This document shows, in pieces, positions 32,111 to 36,363 of a stretch of DNA of 36,363 nt. The stretch is from Patescibacteria group bacterium (GTDB lineage Bacteria; Patescibacteriota; Patescibacteriia; Patescibacteriales; JAQTRU01), in contig JAQTSG010000007.1 in assembly GCA_028711415.1 (NCBI GenBank), positions 1-36,363 of the forward strand. The letters run 5' to 3'. Under the pieces are notes generated by a model. That model did not search any database and was not told the origin of the DNA. It was given only the letters and a program-made list of their open reading frames with translations. Within the stretch, counting starts at the first letter, position 1, and each line of letters starts with the position of its first letter. Position numbers and translations under genes: made by a program.

Positions 32111-33120
32111 AAGACAGCTTTTAGTTTTTCGCTTTTAGCTTTTAGTTTAATTTTGTATTCTTCTCTCCGGTCATTAACATGAAGTTTTATTATTTTGTCG
32201 CTAGCCACCACCCGGCTGTCCATATTCATAATATCTTTTATTTGCCTCGGCATTATTTCCAATTGAATTTCTTTGATTTTTCTTTCCAGCCCGCCGAAAA
32301 ACATATCAACCACGTCGCGGTAAAATCGGGGAAAACCTTTGCCCGCGTTCCGCCTATAATTTACCTCACCGCGCTCCCAATTAGGCAAATAATTTTTTAG
32401 CCAAATATTAGCTTCTATGAACTTATTATAAATATCATCTCGGTCATAAATTGGCGCCAGTCCGGCCAGCCAATAAATAAAATAGGTATCTTGCCCGCCG
32501 GGTATCATTAAACTTTCCAGATCCATCGCTTCCTCGCTGATAAAAAAGCTTAAACAAATTTTATCCTGCATTTCTCCGGGTTTCGGACGCAACCCCAGTA
32601 TTTTTGTCGCGAGCACGCAAAAAAATCTGGTTAGCCAAACCCGGCGGGCTTCCGTAATAATAAATAAATCTATGTCGCCTCCTCTTTTTAGATTATGCGC
32701 CCCGATTATATTTCCGACCGCAATCATTTTTACCCAGGGGATGAATTTAAAAATTTTAGCGATGAGAACCGCCCGTTTAAATTTCTTATCCGTATAATTA
32801 TATCTCGCCATTCTCTCTTTTATAACTTCCTCCCGGCCAGTTAAAAAATAAAAACCATTCTTTTCCTCAATCTGCCCCCTTTCGTTAAAGGGGGCGGGGG
32901 GGATTTCTTGCCCCCTCTTCTCCACTTGCCCCCCTTGTAAGGGGGGTTTCTTCGTAATATCTTCCAAAATCTCCATTACCTCCGATAACCCACATTTCAC
33001 ACTTATATATTTCCAAATCTCAAACCCGGTTAAAGGATAAGAAAACAAGTCAAAAAAAGCAATTGCCTCCGCAATTGCCTCAACTGTATTTTTATCTGTT
33101 TTTATTTCTTCAAATTCCAT
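32107..33120 (-). CDS. Nucleotidyltransferase-like protein
   Basis: 'FIPWVKMIAVGNIIGAHNLKRGGDIDLFIITEARRVWLTRFF' (NTase-like GS..DxD-type region); overlaps the start of the O-antigen ligase-like gene stop by 4 nt. Confidence 0.7.
   Translation of the reverse strand: MEFEEIKTDKNTVEAIAEAIAFFDLFSYPLTGFEIWKYISVKCGLSEVMEILEDITKKPPLQGGQVEKRGQEIPPAPFNERGQIEEKNGFYFLTGREEVIKERMARYNYTDKKFKRAVLIAKIFKFIPWVKMIAVGNIIGAHNLKRGGDIDLFIITEARRVWLTRFFCVLATKILGLRPKPGEMQDKICLSFFISEEAMDLESLMIPGGQDTYFIYWLAGLAPIYDRDDIYNKFIEANIWLKNYLPNWERGEVNYRRNAGKGFPRFYRDVVDMFFGGLERKIKEIQLEIMPRQIKDIMNMDSRVVASDKIIKLHVNDRREEYKIKLKAKSEKLKAVL
32874..32946. repeat. Two GC-rich perfect hairpins inside the nucleotidyltransferase-like gene
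   Basis: GCCCCCTTT cgtt AAAGGGGGC (32874-32895) and CCCCCCTT gt AAGGGGGG (32929-32946); encode 'KPPLQGGQVEKRGQEIPPAPFNERGQ'. Confidence 0.85.
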
Positions 33121-33178
33121 GCCTTTATATTTAATATTCCGAATAAACTATTTAACTAATCCCTAATTAACTAATTAA

Positions 33179-34270
33179 CTACTCTTCTATTCTCGGTTTA
33201 TCTAATATCATTGGCTCAACTTTTGATTCACCCTCGGTAATTTTTACCACATCTTTATCTAACTTTTTAAATTCTTTGTAGGCATTATTATAATGATTAA
33301 CTGTCGTGGACATGCTAATACCTAACTTTTTCATAAAATCATCATAACTTAATAAATGCCGGCTTAATTTTTCCACATTAGCCCTGATCGTTTTGGCGCT
33401 TTCTTCAATTTGCAAAGCGCGCAAACCCTGAAGCACGGTTTGAAGATATGCTAAAAACGAAGTCGGAGAAACAATTATCACATGCTTTTCTTTAAAAGCA
33501 TATTCAATCAAATCTCTTGTATTAACCTGCACCGCGCCCACTTTATTAATCAGTAAATCATAATAAATCGCCTCGCTTGGAATAAACATAAACGCGAAAT
33601 CCATCGTTTTTTCACCCGGCTTAACGTATTTAGAAGTTTCATCAATCCGATTCTTTAAATCCTGCTTAAATTGCTTTTCCAGTCTTTCCTTTATTTCCGC
33701 GTCCGAGCAATTTATAATCTTTTCGTAATTTTCCAGAGAAAACTTGGAATCAACCGGAATGATTTTATCTTTGACAAAAACCACGGCGTCAACAATTGAG
33801 CCATCTTTAAAAGGATATTGCATCTGATAAGAATTCGGCGGTAAAACATTTTTTAAAGTTTCTTCAAGATAATATTCGCCCAAAACCCCACGCTGTTTCG
33901 GATTTTTTAAAATATCCTGCAAGTTCTGGAGTTGCGCGGAAAAGTTTACCACCTGCTTATTGGTCTCTTCAAGTTTAGTGAGCCCGGCCACCACGTCGGC
34001 AATCTGTTTAGCCGACTGTCCGGTTATTCCCTGCACCGTTCTGATTGTCTGGCTGAATTGCTCCTGCGTCACGCGGTGCGTTTCTGATAACTTGCTGTCC
34101 ATGGCCTGCCGCAATTCCTTGTTTTGCTCCGCCAGTTGCGACAGTCTTTCCATCATAGTTATAAGTTTTTCTTCTCCGCCTCCGGATTTTTTCCGCAACA
34201 AAAGAAGGATAATGGCAATTACCCCAAGAACTAAAATTATTAGCAAAAATGTAATTAATTGGCTCGACAT
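33179..34270 (-). CDS. rmuC: DNA recombination protein RmuC
   Basis: N-terminal TM, coiled coil, 'KQRGVLGEYYLEETLKNVLPPNSYQMQYPFKDGSIVDAVVFVKDKIIPVDSKFSLENYEKI', 'FMFIPSEAIYYDLL', 'VIIVSPTSFLAYLQTVLQGLRALQIEE'. Confidence 0.93.
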   Translation of the reverse strand: MSSQLITFLLIILVLGVIAIILLLLRKKSGGGEEKLITMMERLSQLAEQNKELRQAMDSKLSETHRVTQEQFSQTIRTVQGITGQSAKQIADVVAGLTKLEETNKQVVNFSAQLQNLQDILKNPKQRGVLGEYYLEETLKNVLPPNSYQMQYPFKDGSIVDAVVFVKDKIIPVDSKFSLENYEKIINCSDAEIKERLEKQFKQDLKNRIDETSKYVKPGEKTMDFAFMFIPSEAIYYDLLINKVGAVQVNTRDLIEYAFKEKHVIIVSPTSFLAYLQTVLQGLRALQIEESAKTIRANVEKLSRHLLSYDDFMKKLGISMSTTVNHYNNAYKEFKKLDKDVVKITEGESKVEPMILDKPRIEE

Positions 34271-34273
34271 TCT

Positions 34274-34318
34274 TTAATCTTAAGAATCTTAAGAGTCTTA
34301 AAAATCCCAATAATCTCA
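34274..34318. repeat. 9-bp-period tandem array upstream of rmuC
   Basis: taatcttaagaatcttaagagtcttaaaaatcccaataatctcat. Confidence 0.7.
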
Positions 34319-34356
34319 TTCCCATATTAACAATATTATCTGGGTTCGGCAAGGGT

Positions 34357-34390
34357 AAAAAAAGAAGCCTCCATGAATGCGAAGGCTTCT
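34357..34390 (-). terminator. Intrinsic terminator of 34414-34923
   Basis: AGAAGCCT (34363-34370) / AGGCTTCT (34383-34390); minus-strand T-tract TTTTTTT. Confidence 0.75.
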
Positions 34391-34413
34391 CGTAAATGAA
34401 TCATATTCCTTTA

Positions 34414-34923
34414 TTATTTTCTTTCATTAAAGGGTTTAAAATCCCTAAAGAACATTTCGATTAATAAACGGGGACCGAATGGCACCTTTCCGAAATGCCG
34501 TATTTTGCCGTCCGGCGCGCGAAAATTAATTCCGGTCGGAAAAAATTGCACTGGCCAAACGAAAAATACGACCTCAACTACGTCCGCCTGCTCGAAAATT
34601 AATGAAGTGCCATGATAAATATTACCGGCTGACGGAGTAATTTCCGGCGAAGAACTAACGAACACTTTATTCCGAGCGCTAATCTGTTTGAGCTTTTCTT
34701 CCGTGAAAAAAGCCCAATAAATTTTTTTATCGCGCACCCTAAATTCCCATTTTGCCATTCCATCCAGAAAAGGAACAGCTATCGCCGAATCCACCGGGCA
34801 AAAAACAACATCGGACAAATCCGCCGCCACGGCCACGGGCATTTCGTCTTCTCCAAAAACTGTATTGGAAAATGAAACGCAAAACGCGGCCAAAATCACG
34901 AGTCGAACCAAATTTTCTTTCAT
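34414..34923 (-). CDS. Small secreted hypothetical protein
   Basis: 169 aa with signal peptide 'MKENLVRLVILAAFCVSFSNTVFG'; GAGGGC SD; own terminator. Confidence 0.65.
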   Translation of the reverse strand: MKENLVRLVILAAFCVSFSNTVFGEDEMPVAVAADLSDVVFCPVDSAIAVPFLDGMAKWEFRVRDKKIYWAFFTEEKLKQISARNKVFVSSSPEITPSAGNIYHGTSLIFEQADVVEVVFFVWPVQFFPTGINFRAPDGKIRHFGKVPFGPRLLIEMFFRDFKPFNERK

Positions 34924-35047
34924 TGGAATGCCCTCTAAATTAGAGTGAGATTTTTAAACATAGGAAAGATCAACTCTACTTATTATCACTTTTTTTTGCC
35001 TTTGTCAATGACTTTTTATAATTATTACATTGTATTGGCCAAAAAAT

Positions 35048-35072
35048 AAGAGAGCGCTTTCTTCGCTCTCTT
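35048..35072 (-). terminator. Intrinsic terminator of 35094-35609
   Basis: AAGAGAGCG ctttctt CGCTCTCTT (perfect 9-bp arms); minus-strand continuation ATTTTTT. Confidence 0.8.
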
Positions 35073-35093
35073 TTCTTGATTTCCCCTTACATA

Positions 35094-35609
35094 TTATAAA
35101 TCTTTTGCTGCCCATGCCGCCTCTTTAGTTAACACGAGTTCACAATGGAAATAAGTGATTTCTCCCTTTACCCTCGCAACATTATACTTACCGGGAAAAG
35201 TAAATCCCATAGGAATGACTTCTGCGATATTGTCGTTCGCTTTTATAACACAACAGACCGGAAAGCGAATGGGATCATAATAAGGAACTTTCTTTTTTAC
35301 TTCGTTAAAATTAAATTCATTCTCATGAACGAGTAAAAATACAATCGCGACCATTGGCGATTCTTTCCAATTAGCGCTGGGAAAAGCCAAGACATAAGAA
35401 TCCTCACTCTGCGAACCTTCAATATGAAGAATAATTTCAGGAACAATTTTGCCTTTCTGGTCAAACCCCAGCCAGACATCTACCTTCACTGTGTCCAAAA
35501 CTGATTCCGACGATAATCCTGATGAAATCGCATCTTGCCCAAAAGTAAGATCTGAAAAGAGCATCGCGGCCAAAAAGCAAGCCGCCAAAACCGCAAATTT
35601 TTTTGCCAT
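35094..35609 (-). CDS. Small secreted hypothetical protein (start reassigned from 35651 to 35609)
   Basis: MAKKFAVLAACFLAAMLFSDLTFGQ signal peptide starts at 35609, preceded by AGAGGGGGCA SD; own terminator. Confidence 0.65.
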   Translation of the reverse strand: MAKKFAVLAACFLAAMLFSDLTFGQDAISSGLSSESVLDTVKVDVWLGFDQKGKIVPEIILHIEGSQSEDSYVLAFPSANWKESPMVAIVFLLVHENEFNFNEVKKKVPYYDPIRFPVCCVIKANDNIAEVIPMGFTFPGKYNVARVKGEITYFHCELVLTKEAAWAAKDL

Positions 35610-35686
35610 CAGACTGCCCCCTCTGTTTAGACAGTTAACCGCGAAAATCAAATGAGAATATAAAAATTTGTCTAAATATTTTATTC

Positions 35687-35728
35687 ATCCTAACAATCCC
35701 AAAAATCCCAAGAGTCTTAATAATCACA
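35687..35728. repeat. 9-bp-period tandem array downstream of gyrA
   Basis: atcctaacaatcccaaaaatcccaagagtcttaataatcac. Confidence 0.65.
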
Positions 35729-35733
35729 ACGCC

Positions 35734-36363
35734 CTACACCCATGTCACGCAAGCCACCTTATCGCTTGCTTCTTTAAATCGCATTAATCTTACGCCCTGC
35801 GTATCGCGGCCTAATTGGTTAACGGATTTAAACGGCAGGCGGATAACCTGGCCTTTTTCCGAAATCACGATTAAATCTTTTTCCGCCATAGATTCGGTAT
35901 TAACGATAAAAGCGTTCACCAGCTTACCGGTCTTGCTTGTTACCTTGGCGGTCTTAATTCCGGATCCGCCCCGGCCCTGAACTTTATAAAATCCTAAAGC
36001 GGTCCGTTTGCCAAAGCCCTGTTCCATAATCGTTAGGACCTGATATTTTTTCATTTTTTCTTTATCGCCCTTAATAATTCCCATACCAATCATAATATCA
36101 TCTTTCTTTAACCGGATCCCCCGCACCCCGGCGGCATTGCGGCCCATATCGCGGACATCGGATTCTTTAAAGCGCACCGACTGGCCGCCGGCCGTAATTA
36201 GCTGAATTTGGTCATTGCCGCTGGTCGGCTTAGCCCAGATTAACTTATCTTCGCCCTTTATTTTAATGGCAATCAGGCCGGACCGGCGGACGTTAGCGAA
36301 GGCCTCTAACTTCACTTTTTTTACCAGGCCCCTTTCCGTCGCGAAGAATAAAAATTTACTGTT
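35734..36363 (-). CDS. gyrA: DNA gyrase subunit A, C-terminal beta-propeller (partial, 5' end beyond window end)
   Basis: Reading frame continues upstream of the called GTG to the window edge (NSKFLFFATERGLVKKVKLEAF...); 'GQVIRLPFKSVNQLGRDTQGVRLMRF' blade motif. Confidence 0.85.
   Translation of the reverse strand, partial: NSKFLFFATERGLVKKVKLEAFANVRRSGLIAIKIKGEDKLIWAKPTSGNDQIQLITAGGQSVRFKESDVRDMGRNAAGVRGIRLKKDDIMIGMGIIKGDKEKMKKYQVLTIMEQGFGKRTALGFYKVQGRGGSGIKTAKVTSKTGKLVNAFIVNTESMAEKDLIVISEKGQVIRLPFKSVNQLGRDTQGVRLMRFKEASDKVACVTWV

Noticed and set aside
34008-34352. Minus-strand 114-aa ORF overlapping the rmuC start
   Set aside because: Its N-terminus is just the translated 9-bp repeat (LLGFLRLLRFLR) and the rest overlaps rmuC in another frame.
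1-36363. CRISPR array
   Set aside because: No regularly spaced direct repeats with unique spacers; the repeats seen are palindromes, short tandem units or coding repeats, and no cas genes were seen.
1-36363. tRNA or rRNA genes
   Set aside because: No cloverleaf/T-loop (GGTTCRANTCC-type) or rRNA signature noticed on reading; a tRNAscan-SE run would be decisive.

Overview
The window reads as a Patescibacteria/CPR-like (Parcubacteria-type) chromosome segment; this is inferred from gene content and style, not a database search. Nearly every gene is on the minus strand. The only clear plus-strand units are a RelA/SpoT homolog (14450-15919) and a short orphan unit at about 27550-27886.

Contents from left to right:
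- a 5'-complete, edge-truncated 'GYAWSENIGWISF' repeat protein, then a small secreted protein
- a RAYT/IS200-like Y1 transposase, dgkA and ybeY
- a surface-protein block: three TSP3 Ca-binding-repeat membrane proteins, a multi-domain secreted protein, and two large proteins that share a VirB2/TrbC-like two-helix N-terminus fused to IPT/Ig/Fn3/Cys-rich modules
- rel, yqeY, rpsU, hisS, lepB, queA, a PH-domain protein and ruvB
- small accessory genes, a UvrD-type helicase-nuclease, ackA, an M16 peptidase, an O-antigen ligase-like protein, a nucleotidyltransferase-like protein and rmuC
- two small secreted proteins and the 3' part of gyrA

The two signals I find most interesting:
1. An orphan plus-strand transcription unit with a near-consensus promoter (TTGACT-17-TATAAT), a 5' hairpin, an 11-codon ORF whose SD sits in a hairpin, a long 20-bp-class stem-loop and a U-tract terminator. 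I could not assign it to any RNA family I know.
2. Widespread palindromic or microrepeat elements, both intergenic and inserted in frame into conserved genes (ybeY, queA, uvrD several times, the RAYT gene itself, the nucleotidyltransferase). A portable F-[EG]-G-Q-A-K peptide is shared by YbeY and UvrD, which resembles the in-frame palindromic elements of Rickettsia.

No CRISPR array, tRNA or rRNA was recognised.
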